Positions 32,376 to 40,263 of a stretch of 64,000 nucleotides of DNA are shown one piece after another. Origin of the DNA: JANLTX01 sp049840835 (GTDB lineage: Bacteria; Armatimonadota; Armatimonadia; Armatimonadales; Armatimonadaceae); NCBI GenBank assembly GCA_049840835.1, contig JASGJG010000012.1:1-64000 (forward strand), read 5' to 3'. The position numbers were made by a program, and so were the translations under genes. How positions within the stretch are numbered: the first letter of the stretch is position 1; the number at the start of each line of letters is the position of its first letter. The notes below the pieces were generated by a model. It was not told the origin of the DNA and searched no databases. It worked only from the letters and a program-made list of their open reading frames with translations.

Positions 32376-34004
32376 CTACTTGAAGCTAGGCAGTACGATT
32401 CCGCGTAGAATCACTTTCTGCGCCGCCAGGAAGACAAGCAGAGTGGGCAACGCTGCCAGGGTGAGGGCTGCCATGATGACATACTGTGGGGCGGTGGCTT
32501 GCAGGTTGTAGAGCCAGACCATGAGGGTCCACATGCGCTCATCCTGGCAGACAACCAGAGCAAAGAGAAACGCGCCGTAGCTGGCGGTAAACGACTGCAG
32601 GGCGATAACAGAGAAAATTGGTAGGGAAAGCGGCAAGGTGATGCGCGAGAACATAGCAAGCTCACTTGCACCATCTAAGATACCTGCTTCGTAGAGCTCT
32701 TTCGGCAGGCTATCGAAGAAGCCTTTTAATAAGAAAATAGAGTAACCACTGGCAAGGCCTGGCAATAATAGTGCCCAGAAGGTGTTCAGCATTCCCAATT
32801 GCTTGAGCATCAGGAAGTTGGGAATCATGGCGACTTCGGCGGGGAAGGCCATAGTTGCCAACAAGAAAACCAGAATTTGATAGCCGTAGGGCAGATTGTA
32901 GCGGCTGAGCGCGTAGGCACATAAGGGGTTGACGATCAACGCCCCTAGAATCGCTAGCACGCAGAAGAGAATGGTATTCCCCACCGCACGCCCATGCAGA
33001 AAGATGTAGCCAAAGACTGCGCGGAAGTTGCGGGTGGCGAACTCGGAGCGTAGCTCATTGGCATGGGCTTTCACATACGCCAGGTCGGAGGCAGCCTGCG
33101 GCACAGGGGTATTTGCCCCCATCTTGGCGCGCCAGAGGTTCTCGGTGGTGTCTGCAGAGATAGCTGAGAGTGGGCAGGGTCCGGCCACGAAATCGGCCTT
33201 GCTCATGCCTGTGGGCACAGGTACGCTCAGAGCTATCAGGCGCAGTGGGAGTTTCTTGCGCACGAACGCTTCCCAGTTGGCCCGCTCCGGGCCAACTGGT
33301 GGTGCGGTGCGTGGGAGAATGCGCCCTTTGGGGTCCGCTATATCCCGCTCTTCTTTTAAGAAACGCTGCCAGGGAATATCCGAGCGCCCTGCCACCAGAA
33401 AGATTGGAGGCAGGCCCGCCTTGAACTGCTCCCAATCTCGCACTTTGGGGCGCGTAAGATCCGGGGTCCAGGCACGCAGGTTCAGGTTCTCCGGAGGCGG
33501 CGCCACAGCATCGAAGCTCTGGTTCTCCTCGGTCCAGGCAACGTTCAGCTTCTCTATAGTGCCAAACTGCTGACGAAGGCGCTCACGATAGAGCAGCATG
33601 AGCTTGCTGGGGGCGTTCTCATGCTCGCCGAAACCCGCTTTCTTGTAGTTTGCGGGCAGGCTTACTACAAAATCATCCCAGGCTTTCGTATCGGCAGACG
33701 AGGGCGGCTTTGCATCGGTGACTTTGGCGTAGTCGGCCTCATGCGCGGCGTTCAGGTCGTCTAAGTTGTTGGCGTAGCGATCTTCCAGATACTTGGTGTA
33801 GAGCGCAGCATCATCGTGCCAATATGGAGGAATAAGAGCCGTGGGGCGGTAGTCGTTGTAGTCGCTCTGGCTCTTGGTGGCCGTGGAGAGCATGAGTGCG
33901 AACGGGTAGAGCGTGGTTATCGCTCCAACCGTCAGAATCGTGTAAAGGAGGGCAAGCCCGGCCCGGACGCGCCAGGTTCCTCGCCCGATGCGTCCGATAT
34001 GCAC
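32376..34004 (-). CDS. MalG-type ABC sugar permease with a ~300-residue extracytoplasmic insertion
   Basis: The 542-residue protein has a MalG-like C-terminal half (about residues 340-540) with the EAA loop ELYEAGILDGASELAMFSRITLPL near 438 and several helices. In a normal permease (about 280 residues) the first helix is followed by a short loop. Here helix 1 (about 12-38) is followed by about 300 extra residues before the next helix. The loop contains repeat-like motifs, described as a finding. The protein would form a channel with a partner permease and an ATPase, neither of which lies in the window. Proximity to the pentosan operon suggests a sugar substrate, but the genes are convergent. 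Confidence 0.88.
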   Translation of the reverse strand: MHIGRIGRGTWRVRAGLALLYTILTVGAITTLYPFALMLSTATKSQSDYNDYRPTALIPPYWHDDAALYTKYLEDRYANNLDDLNAAHEADYAKVTDAKPPSSADTKAWDDFVVSLPANYKKAGFGEHENAPSKLMLLYRERLRQQFGTIEKLNVAWTEENQSFDAVAPPPENLNLRAWTPDLTRPKVRDWEQFKAGLPPIFLVAGRSDIPWQRFLKEERDIADPKGRILPRTAPPVGPERANWEAFVRKKLPLRLIALSVPVPTGMSKADFVAGPCPLSAISADTTENLWRAKMGANTPVPQAASDLAYVKAHANELRSEFATRNFRAVFGYIFLHGRAVGNTILFCVLAILGALIVNPLCAYALSRYNLPYGYQILVFLLATMAFPAEVAMIPNFLMLKQLGMLNTFWALLLPGLASGYSIFLLKGFFDSLPKELYEAGILDGASELAMFSRITLPLSLPIFSVIALQSFTASYGAFLFALVVCQDERMWTLMVWLYNLQATAPQYVIMAALTLAALPTLLVFLAAQKVILRGIVLPSFK

Positions 34005-34006
34005 GG

Positions 34007-34429
34007 TTAGTTTTTAGCGGCGCGCTCAGCCAGGAACTTCGCCTCGGCTTCGCTAAGGTCGGATTCACTGGTGCGCTTTACTGGCGCATCATCGCGCTTC
34101 TTCCCTTTGTTGAGGTCTGCTATGGAGACCAGCACCGCGTACTTCAACCCAAAGGCTTTCTCGCTGGAGGTCAGCTTGTTGCGAGCTTCCTCAGAGAGTC
34201 CATCTAGCCAGCGCTGACGCATAGCTTTCTCATTCTCAGCGTGGCGCTTCTCAATCTCGTGCGGCAGGGTATCCCGGTCGATTAGCACGGAGGCTTCTTC
34301 GCCGTAGATTTTGAGGATAGTGCCAGTAAGTCCGCCATAGTGGGAAAAATAGAGACCACTCTTCACATCCGCCGCGCTCTGTTCGCGCGCTGCTACGACA
34401 ACCGGATCGCCTTCGGAAAGCTTCGCCAT
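34007..34429 (-). CDS. small protein with an SH3/KOW-like N-terminus, function unknown
   Basis: The 140-residue protein starts MAKLSEGDPVVVAAREQS and continues with GLYFSHYGGLTGTILKIYGEEASVLID. This matches a small beta-barrel of SH3/KOW type, usually an RNA- or protein-binding fold. The second half is helical and highly charged (EIEKRHAENEKAMRQRW, SEAEAKFLAERAAKN). It ends two bases before the permease gene, so it is probably co-transcribed and is the promoter-proximal gene. No named family is recognised. A ribosome-associated or membrane-protein-assembly role is only a guess. Confidence 0.7.
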   Translation of the reverse strand: MAKLSEGDPVVVAAREQSAADVKSGLYFSHYGGLTGTILKIYGEEASVLIDRDTLPHEIEKRHAENEKAMRQRWLDGLSEEARNKLTSSEKAFGLKYAVLVSIADLNKGKKRDDAPVKRTSESDLSEAEAKFLAERAAKN

Positions 34430-34497
34430 AATGGTTATTATACATCACACAAACGTTTGCCGCCACTACCTCCATTCGCGTCTGATGGTTACGAGCG

Positions 34498-34503
34498 TAT
34501 ACT
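34498..34503 (+). promoter_or_regulatory. putative -10 box (TATACT) of the ANT(6)-like gene
   Basis: TATACT ends ten bases before the ATG at 34514. A second box, TACAAT, overlaps the ATG itself. No ribosome site is present. Confidence 0.35.
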
Positions 34504-34513
34504 CATCTATACA

Positions 34514-35395
34514 ATGCACAACCTACCCACCGAAGCCGAAGTGCTGACGAAACTCATTGTTTGGGCGGAAGCAAAGCCCGAGATTCGGGCAATGCTATTG
34601 ACCAGTTCACGCGCCCGCCCCGGTGGCTCGGTCGATGTTTTCTCAGACTACGACATTGTTCTAGCCGTGACCAACGGTTTCCCCACAGGTTGGGATTCCA
34701 CCTGGCTCTATGAGTACGGAGAACCTATGGTGCGGTGGGGTGATGAAGACGAAGAGCGGGGGGTGCCCACGGTGTTTCGCAGTGTTATCTACCAGGACCG
34801 AGTGAAGATAGACTATACACTCTGGCCGCTGGAGTTGCTTCAGCGCATTACAGATAGCCCTGCTCTACCGGAAGAGCTGGATGCAGGCTACCGGGTGCTT
34901 TTAGATAAGGACGGAGCGACGGCAACCTGGGCAGAGTCGACCGCACAGGCGTTTCTTCCCTCTCCGCCCACGCAAGCAGAATACACAGCGTTGGTGGAAG
35001 AGTTCTGGTGGGTAACTACTTATATTGCGAAGAGCCTGCGGCGAGGCGAAGTAGTATTCGCGCGCTGGGTGCTTACTGGTGATCTGCGCGATGGTGCTCT
35101 GCGTCGCATGTTGGAGTGGCACTTCGAGCCAGCATTTCAGTGGACTGTGCGCCCCGGCGTGCATGGGCGCGGACTGGAAGAACTCCTGCCCTCGGATACC
35201 TGGGCAGAGTTAGCGGCAACCTATGAGACGAATGACTGGTTCGCACTCTGGCGTACTGTGGAGCTTTTTCGGCGAGTAGCGAAAGACGTAGCTCAAGTGC
35301 AGAACCTGGTCTATCCACAGACAGTGGACGACCAGGTAAGCACGTTTCTCAAAGACATGGAGGAGCTACGCGGCAGCACAACCATCAGACGTTGA
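34514..35395 (+). CDS. aminoglycoside 6-adenylyltransferase-like nucleotidyltransferase
   Basis: The 293-residue protein aligns along its length with ANT(6)-type streptomycin adenylyltransferases. It has the nucleotidyltransferase core SSRARPGGSVDVFSDYDIVLAV near residue 32, VKIDYTLWPLELLQRI near 105, a helical WVTTYIAKSLRRGEVVFA, and a C-terminal DWFALWRTVELFRRVAKDVA. The enzyme class transfers AMP from ATP to aminoglycosides. A chromosomal copy with no mobile DNA next to it may be an intrinsic homologue whose real substrate is different. An in-frame start further upstream overlaps the divergent gene and is not used. It ends with an 11-base overlap with the convergent PhyH gene. Confidence 0.85.
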   Translation: MHNLPTEAEVLTKLIVWAEAKPEIRAMLLTSSRARPGGSVDVFSDYDIVLAVTNGFPTGWDSTWLYEYGEPMVRWGDEDEERGVPTVFRSVIYQDRVKIDYTLWPLELLQRITDSPALPEELDAGYRVLLDKDGATATWAESTAQAFLPSPPTQAEYTALVEEFWWVTTYIAKSLRRGEVVFARWVLTGDLRDGALRRMLEWHFEPAFQWTVRPGVHGRGLEELLPSDTWAELAATYETNDWFALWRTVELFRRVAKDVAQVQNLVYPQTVDDQVSTFLKDMEELRGSTTIRR

Positions 35396-36110
35396 CGTAT
35401 GTATTTCCCGCGCGGTCCTTGCCACGGGCCAGCCAGAGCTTGTGGTTGACGTTGCGCTCTGGATAGACCAGGCTGGTGGTAGGGAAGTAGCGCATGGTGT
35501 AGCCTGCGCGGCGCTTGGGCGAGGTATTTGCTTTGGCGCCGTGGACAATGCGCGCTTCGTGCAGACTGCACTGGTTCGGCAGGAGGGCCATGTAGACGGC
35601 TTTGGATTCGTCTACCCCCACGATCTGTGAGCCGAAGATGTTCTTGCTAGAGTCTACCGGCTCGTAGTTTGAGTAACCGTTGCTATGCGTGCCGGGGATC
35701 ACGCCCATGGAGCCGTTCTCCGCTGTAGCCTCATCTATCGCCAGCCAGATGGTACAGATGCCCTCCATAGTGCTCACCCGCCCATTCCAGTACGACGAGT
35801 CTTCATGCCAGGGTGTCGCCTTACCCGTGTAAGGCGACTTGCTGATGAAGTGGCTAGACCATATTCCTATGTCTTCCCCGATCAGAGACTGCACTAAATC
35901 TAGCGCCTCATCGGAGAGCAAGAACTCCAGCAGGCGGTCATCACGCATGTGCATGAGGTCCAGGTTGTCCTCACCATAGCGCTCCAGGTTCTCCTCAAAA
36001 ATGGCTTTTAGCCGCGCGAACTGGTCTTCGGAGAACACAGGCTGATGGTACTGAATGTAGCCATCCCGGTTGTAAGCAGCGACTTGCTCAGCATCGAGTC
36101 GGTTACTCAT
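35385..36110 (-). CDS. phytanoyl-CoA dioxygenase family oxygenase
   Basis: The 241-residue protein is a typical PhyH enzyme. It has iron-binding His and Asp in TPWHEDSSYWNG near residue 100, ENGSMGVIPGTH, and the distal His with the 2-oxoglutarate Arg in IVHGAKANTSPKRRAGYTMRYF near 200. It acts in the cytoplasm on an unknown small molecule. The start has a ribosome site (AGGGAAG) close to the stop of the aldo/keto reductase gene nine bases upstream, so both oxidoreductases form one operon. They may take part in breaking down a plant- or sugar-derived compound, which is inference. Confidence 0.88.
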   Translation of the reverse strand: MSNRLDAEQVAAYNRDGYIQYHQPVFSEDQFARLKAIFEENLERYGEDNLDLMHMRDDRLLEFLLSDEALDLVQSLIGEDIGIWSSHFISKSPYTGKATPWHEDSSYWNGRVSTMEGICTIWLAIDEATAENGSMGVIPGTHSNGYSNYEPVDSSKNIFGSQIVGVDESKAVYMALLPNQCSLHEARIVHGAKANTSPKRRAGYTMRYFPTTSLVYPERNVNHKLWLARGKDRAGNTYVNV

Positions 36111-36119
36111 AGTACTTCC

Positions 36120-37103
36120 CTAATCCCAGATAGGCCGCCCGTTGCGCACCCACTTGGTAGTCTCGTTCAGCCGGGTCATTTCGTCGGGGGAGAGTCGGTA
36201 ACCCACCACTCCCAGGGAGTCTTTGAGCTGCTCGACGGTATTCGCCCCGATAATCGGCGCGGTAATCACCGGGTTGCTCAGCAGCCAGGCCAGCGCGGTC
36301 TGCGCCACAGTTTTCTCGTGCGCCTTCGCAATCTCATCCAGCGCATCAATAGCGCCCCAGCCCCGGTCGTCGCCGTAGCGGTTTGCGGCGCCGCGTACAC
36401 TGTCTACCTTCGGGCCATCTTTGCGGTACTTGCCGGTCAGGAAACCTCCGGCAAGCGGGGAGTAGGGAATCACGCCCAGACCATAGTGCTTACAGAGCGG
36501 CATGGCTTCGTACTCGAAGAGCTGTCGGTCCATGAGGTTGTACTCCGGCTGGTAGCAGTCGAATTGGGGTAGGCCACGCTTATCAGACTGCCAGAGTGCT
36601 TCCATAAGCCGCCATGCGGGGTAGTTACTGGCTCCAATGTAGCGGACCTTACCCTGCTGCTGCAGGGTATACATGGCCTCTAAGGTCTCGTAGATAGGTG
36701 TCTCTAAATCCACCCAATGGCATTGATAGAGGTCAATATGGTCTATCTGCAGGCGGCGCAGGCTATCTTCACAGCACTGAATCACACGTCGGCGAGAAAG
36801 CCCTTCGCCGTTCGGGCCGGGAGTCATGCGGCCACGCACCTTGCTGGCGATAATCAGGCTATCCCTGTCGGTGCGGCCTTTGAGCCAGCGCCCCATGATT
36901 TCCTCGGTCTTGCCGCCATAGCTGGCATCACCCGCCCAAGTGGTGTAGATGTCAGCGGTGTCTAGAAAGGTCCCGCCCGCTTCTACAAACGCATCCATAA
37001 CTGCATGGCTGGTCGGCTCGTCGGCAGTCCAACCAAACTGCATCGTTCCCAGGCAGACCTCCGAGACCTTCAGCCCCGTGCGCCCCATTCGTCGATAATC
37101 CAT
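36120..37103 (-). CDS. aldo/keto reductase
   Basis: From the ATG at 37103 (ribosome site AGAGGA about ten bases upstream, TACAAT box further up) the protein has 327 residues, the usual length. The catalytic tetrad is visible: Asp and Tyr in FLDTADIYTTW near residue 43, Lys in IIASKVRG near 80, and His in DLYQCHWVD near 120. The NADPH-binding end is VITAPIIGANTVEQLKDSLG. It reduces carbonyls on sugars or small aldehydes, or runs the reverse. A start 12 codons earlier is in frame but has no ribosome site. Confidence 0.9.
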   Translation of the reverse strand: MDYRRMGRTGLKVSEVCLGTMQFGWTADEPTSHAVMDAFVEAGGTFLDTADIYTTWAGDASYGGKTEEIMGRWLKGRTDRDSLIIASKVRGRMTPGPNGEGLSRRRVIQCCEDSLRRLQIDHIDLYQCHWVDLETPIYETLEAMYTLQQQGKVRYIGASNYPAWRLMEALWQSDKRGLPQFDCYQPEYNLMDRQLFEYEAMPLCKHYGLGVIPYSPLAGGFLTGKYRKDGPKVDSVRGAANRYGDDRGWGAIDALDEIAKAHEKTVAQTALAWLLSNPVITAPIIGANTVEQLKDSLGVVGYRLSPDEMTRLNETTKWVRNGRPIWD

Positions 37104-37187
37104 AGATCGCAAATCCTCTGGGCGGATTGTACCCGGCACGATGTATTATCTGAGATTTCGAGACTAGAAGTCACTCGCTGAGGGGCG

Positions 37188-37215
37188 GCGAAGCCGCATT
37201 ATAAAGGCGCTTCGC
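37188..37215. repeat. 28-base palindromic intergenic element, copy 1
   Basis: First of three copies of a 28-base palindrome with arms GCGAAGC and GCTTCGC and an AT-rich centre (ATTATAAA). The other copies are at 45871-45898 and 47150-47177. A further small hairpin, GTCCTGCCGGAC, follows. Confidence 0.6.
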
Positions 37216-37263
37216 GCCCGCCGAACGTCCTGCCGGACGCATAGGGTATGAAGTTTATTAGTT

Positions 37264-37269
37264 TATAAT
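37264..37269 (+). promoter_or_regulatory. TATAAT box at the start of the SEDS-like gene
   Basis: A perfect TATAAT overlaps the first ATG (37268). If it is the -10 box, transcription would begin about 37276, and the in-frame ATG at 37283 would be the real start. Confidence 0.35.
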
Positions 37270-38104
37270 GGTGCGTCTCCTGATGCGTCTTCCCTATCTT
37301 CTGGTTCTGGTAGCACTTCCCGCGCTTGCTGGCAGTCTTTTTCTCATGCAGCACGCGCACGCAGGGCGTGGCCTGCTGATTCAGCAGGTCACCGTTTCGG
37401 GCATCGCCATAGTTGTCTGCTTGTTGGCCTGCCGCGCCAAACTTCCCGCAGCTAGGATGCCCTGGTTCATAGGGGGTGCTTTCCTTGCGGTTCTTGTTCC
37501 TCTCCTATTACCAACGGAGGGACCACGGCGCTGGATTAACCTGGGTGGGTTTCAGTTCTATAGCGCCGCGCTTGTGCTGCCAGCTACTCTGCTGCTCCTC
37601 TCTGAGACTATGCAGAGGGCCAAGGATAAAATTCCCTGGCCTTTGATTACTGTTATCGGTATCGCTCTGGTGCTTGCCTTGCAGCCAGATGCTTCACAGG
37701 TCACGGCTTTTGCTCTGGCATGTGCTCTGCTATTTCACCGAGCGCCTATAGCCCTGGCTCTGGTTGGCTGCATCACTCTTGCCTGGAAGTTGCCAGACCC
37801 GCTCAAGCCAGTTCCGTATGTAGAGGGGGTACTGGAGTTTGCCGCAGGTATCAGCCCTGTAGCTCTTATCGCGGCCCTGATAGCTATAGTTCTGCCGCCG
37901 ACCATTCTGCTCTGGCAGGCACGTGCTTACAAAAGCATGGCGCTAGCTTCGGTGGCGCTCTACTACGTGGCGATAGATGTGCTGGCTTACTTTCAGCGAA
38001 CTCCTATGCCTCTGCTTGGGTACGGGGCGAGCCCTCTTCTGGGGTACTTTGCTATGGTTGCGCTGATACCTTCCTGCGCCGCAAGGCAGAAAGAAACGGA
38101 CTAA
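37268..38104 (+). CDS. reduced SEDS-like (FtsW/RodA-type) integral membrane protein
   Basis: The 278-residue protein (273 if it starts at 37283) has about eight hydrophobic segments. Several short motifs look like SEDS glycosyltransferases in the right order: GPRRWINLGGFQFYSA near residue 85, where FtsW/RodA have GARRWI..G.FQ; VLALQPDASQVTAFAL near 138, where they have LQPDLGTA; and PMPLLGYGASPLLGYF near 248, where they have PF.SYGGSSLL. Full SEDS proteins are 360-400 residues, so part of the core is missing and activity in peptidoglycan synthesis is doubtful. The gene is joined to the aspartyl protease gene by TAATG. It could be a regulator derived from a SEDS protein. This is inference. Confidence 0.55.
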   Translation: MVRLLMRLPYLLVLVALPALAGSLFLMQHAHAGRGLLIQQVTVSGIAIVVCLLACRAKLPAARMPWFIGGAFLAVLVPLLLPTEGPRRWINLGGFQFYSAALVLPATLLLLSETMQRAKDKIPWPLITVIGIALVLALQPDASQVTAFALACALLFHRAPIALALVGCITLAWKLPDPLKPVPYVEGVLEFAAGISPVALIAALIAIVLPPTILLWQARAYKSMALASVALYYVAIDVLAYFQRTPMPLLGYGASPLLGYFAMVALIPSCAARQKETD

Positions 38105-38919
38105 TGCCCGGATTCCCCATAATCACTGTGCCAGACCCAGAAGAGCCCGGATGCGCAGAGCTATTCGTGGATGGTGTTATTGGGCGCGATAAATATCGCT
38201 TCTTGCTCGATACCGGAGCGGGTCGAACTTTTCTCAAGCATAGTAGCCGCAACTCCCATTTCCCCAAAGCGGGAGATTTTCAGACATCGGGGATTTTTCG
38301 CGGGCATACTCACGACTTAATACAAATTCCCTTCCTAAAGATTGGCTCCCTGAAATGGGAAAACATTACAGTGGCACGTTCCCAGGAGGGCGGTGAGGAA
38401 GGCCATGATTTGATTGGCATGGACCTTCTAAAACAGCACTGTCTGCATTTCCAGTTCCGGAAGAAGTGGGTGAGTATTGTAGATAGTAAGCACATGTCTC
38501 TCAAATCAAAACTATCTCTGAATACGGATAAAGCCTGGCACCCCTATGTGGATGTCGATATGACAGGGAGTAACGGACAGGCGGTGTGGGATACCGGAGC
38601 TAGTATCACGGTAGTGGATAAGGCGTTTATCGCGGCTAACCCTGGCCATTTTTCCCAGATTGGAACCTCGAAAGGCACGGATGCCTCAGGGAAAACGATG
38701 GAAACGCCCCTGATGGTGATGAAGGTGTTTCAGATCGCGGGTCAATCGTTTCCGACTCAGAGGGTCGCTAGCGTGGATCTATCGTTTGCGAACAAGGGCA
38801 CGGAGCGACGTATGGATATGATACTGGGCTACAATACAATGCAGAATGCGGATTGGCTGTTTGATTTCCCAAACAAGCAATGGGCCATTACAAAGATGCA
38901 TCGGGCCAGCATGAAGTAG
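38104..38919 (+). CDS. tandem retropepsin-like aspartyl protease
   Basis: The 271-residue protein has two aspartyl-protease active-site motifs: YRFLLDTGAGRTFL near residue 37 and QAVWDTGASITVV near 160. Each half also has a later hydrophobic-Gly motif, HDLIGMDLL and MDMILGYNTM, as expected for two retropepsin-type domains in one chain. Bacterial retropepsin-like proteins usually carry one domain and dimerise; this one could form the active site by itself, like a pepsin. No signal peptide is seen. The ATG overlaps the stop of the SEDS-like gene, so the two are translated together. Its target is unknown. Confidence 0.82.
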   Translation: MPGFPIITVPDPEEPGCAELFVDGVIGRDKYRFLLDTGAGRTFLKHSSRNSHFPKAGDFQTSGIFRGHTHDLIQIPFLKIGSLKWENITVARSQEGGEEGHDLIGMDLLKQHCLHFQFRKKWVSIVDSKHMSLKSKLSLNTDKAWHPYVDVDMTGSNGQAVWDTGASITVVDKAFIAANPGHFSQIGTSKGTDASGKTMETPLMVMKVFQIAGQSFPTQRVASVDLSFANKGTERRMDMILGYNTMQNADWLFDFPNKQWAITKMHRASMK

Positions 38920-38924
38920 CGACT

Positions 38925-39218
38925 ATGGAGATGGAATTTAGCGGTGATATCTGGTTCTGGAAAGGCCCGGCGCCGTTTTACTTCGTGACCGTGCCAGAGG
39001 AACAATGCCAGGAGATCAAAGAGATTTCCGGACTGGTGACCTATGGGTGGGGCATGATTCCAGCAACGGTGACAATTGGAGAGACCACCTGGAAGACCTC
39101 ACTCTGGCCCAAAGATGGGCGCTATATCGTTCCTATCCGCGACCATGTGCGCAAGGCCGAGGACTTAGAGGAAGGTCAGGATGTCACCATTAGCCTCTCG
39201 GTGGAGATAAAGCCTTGA
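38925..39218 (+). CDS. DUF1905-like protein
   Basis: The 97-residue protein begins MEMEFSGDIWFWKGPAPFYFVTVPEE. It contains GWGMIPATVTIGETTWKTSLWPKDGRYIVPI and EEGQDVTISLSVEI, the pattern of the DUF1905 beta-barrel family. Its function is unknown. It starts five bases after the protease stop, and an earlier in-frame ATG lies inside that gene. Its TGA overlaps the TTG start of the next gene. It is the third gene of the coupled operon. Confidence 0.8.
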   Translation: MEMEFSGDIWFWKGPAPFYFVTVPEEQCQEIKEISGLVTYGWGMIPATVTIGETTWKTSLWPKDGRYIVPIRDHVRKAEDLEEGQDVTISLSVEIKP

Positions 39219-39682
39219 GCGTCGTTCCTACCCTGTACGAATGGATCGGCGGAATTGAGGCGCTCCAGCACCTGACGAAGCGTTTCTACGAGCGTGTGCC
39301 GGAAGATCCTGTGCTGAAGCCTATCTTTGAGCACATGGGGGCGGACCATCCGGAGCATGTAGCGATATTTCTCGCCGAGGTCTTTGGTGGCCCAGCAGAC
39401 TACTCAGCGAAACACGGCGGTCACCCGGAGATGATTCGGCATCATTTGAACCGGTACTTAACCAACGAACAGCGCAAGGCATGGCTCGCTCTACTATTGG
39501 ATACCGCCGATGAGCTGAACCTGCCCGATGACCCAGAGTTCCGTTCGGCGTTTGTGGCCTATCTGGAGTGGGGTACTCGGCTAGCGGTTATCAATTCGCA
39601 GCCTGGGGCCACAATAGATCCAGATGCCCCTATGCCCCAGTGGGGCTGGGGTGAGGCTAAAGGACCGTATGTCGGAGACTGA
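39215..39682 (+). CDS. group II truncated haemoglobin
   Basis: The 155-residue protein has the group II globin layout: TLYEWIGGIEALQHLTKRFYERV, then VFGGPADYSAKHGGHPEMIRHHL with the proximal histidine, and YLEWGTRLAVINSQPGA with the tryptophan typical of this group. Such proteins bind oxygen or nitric oxide in the cytoplasm. The length is a little above the family norm because of a C-terminal tail (PMPQWGWGEAKGPY). The start is TTG, overlapping the previous TGA, so translation is probably coupled. Confidence 0.9.
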   Translation: MSVVPTLYEWIGGIEALQHLTKRFYERVPEDPVLKPIFEHMGADHPEHVAIFLAEVFGGPADYSAKHGGHPEMIRHHLNRYLTNEQRKAWLALLLDTADELNLPDDPEFRSAFVAYLEWGTRLAVINSQPGATIDPDAPMPQWGWGEAKGPYVGD

Positions 39683-40208
39683 GGCGCCTCCTAATCTGCT
39701 GGTTGCCGACCCTCTGGCTCACCGTGATGTGCTAATCCTGCTCAATATCGAATACCTTTCCTGGGTGTTCACTGGTATAGAGCAAAGCTTCGGGGTACCT
39801 GCAGACGAGATCGCGGGGATGCCGGTAGAGCAATATGTCCCTACCGCTATTGATAAGGTTTGTGGAGACCCACCGCCAAAGGGCATCTTTTATCTACTGC
39901 AGACCGAAAGTGGTACGGCGGGTATGGGCGGTCTGCGATTTCTGCGCCCTGGTGTGGCTGAGATAAAGCGGGTCTATGTGCGGCCTGAGTATCGTGGTCG
40001 AAAGCTGGGTGAGCTTATTCTTCAGCGACTACTGGCAGATGCCACTACATTCGGATACGAGCGTGTGTGCCTGGATACGGCTCCTTTTATGACCGCCGCG
40101 CATCGACTTTATGAATGCTATGACTTTACGGATTGCGCCGCCTACGAAGGTGTCGAAGTGCCCTCAGAGTTCCACAGTGATTGGCGCTTTATGGAGCGCA
40201 CTCTATAA
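39669..40208 (+). CDS. GNAT-family N-acetyltransferase
   Basis: The 179-residue protein has the acetyl-CoA-binding motif VRPEYRGRKLGELILQRLL near residue 107. Before it comes the substrate strand GGLRFLRPGVAEIKRVYV, and after it FGYERVCLDTAPFMTAAHRLYECYDF. The family transfers an acetyl group from acetyl-CoA to an amine. The substrate is unknown. Its ATG lies 14 bases inside the globin gene, in another frame, making it the fifth gene of the overlapping operon that begins at the SEDS-like gene. Confidence 0.88.
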   Translation: MSETEAPPNLLVADPLAHRDVLILLNIEYLSWVFTGIEQSFGVPADEIAGMPVEQYVPTAIDKVCGDPPPKGIFYLLQTESGTAGMGGLRFLRPGVAEIKRVYVRPEYRGRKLGELILQRLLADATTFGYERVCLDTAPFMTAAHRLYECYDFTDCAAYEGVEVPSEFHSDWRFMERTL

Positions 40209-40251
40209 AACGGCAAAGGTAGCTTGTAACGTTTCTGTAGCGGTACGTCCC

Positions 40252-40257
40252 TACAAT
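40252..40257 (+). promoter_or_regulatory. putative -10 box (TACAAT) of the TIG lipoprotein gene
   Basis: TACAAT ends six bases before the ATG at 40264, with no ribosome site between. Confidence 0.4.
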
Positions 40258-40263
40258 AGGACA

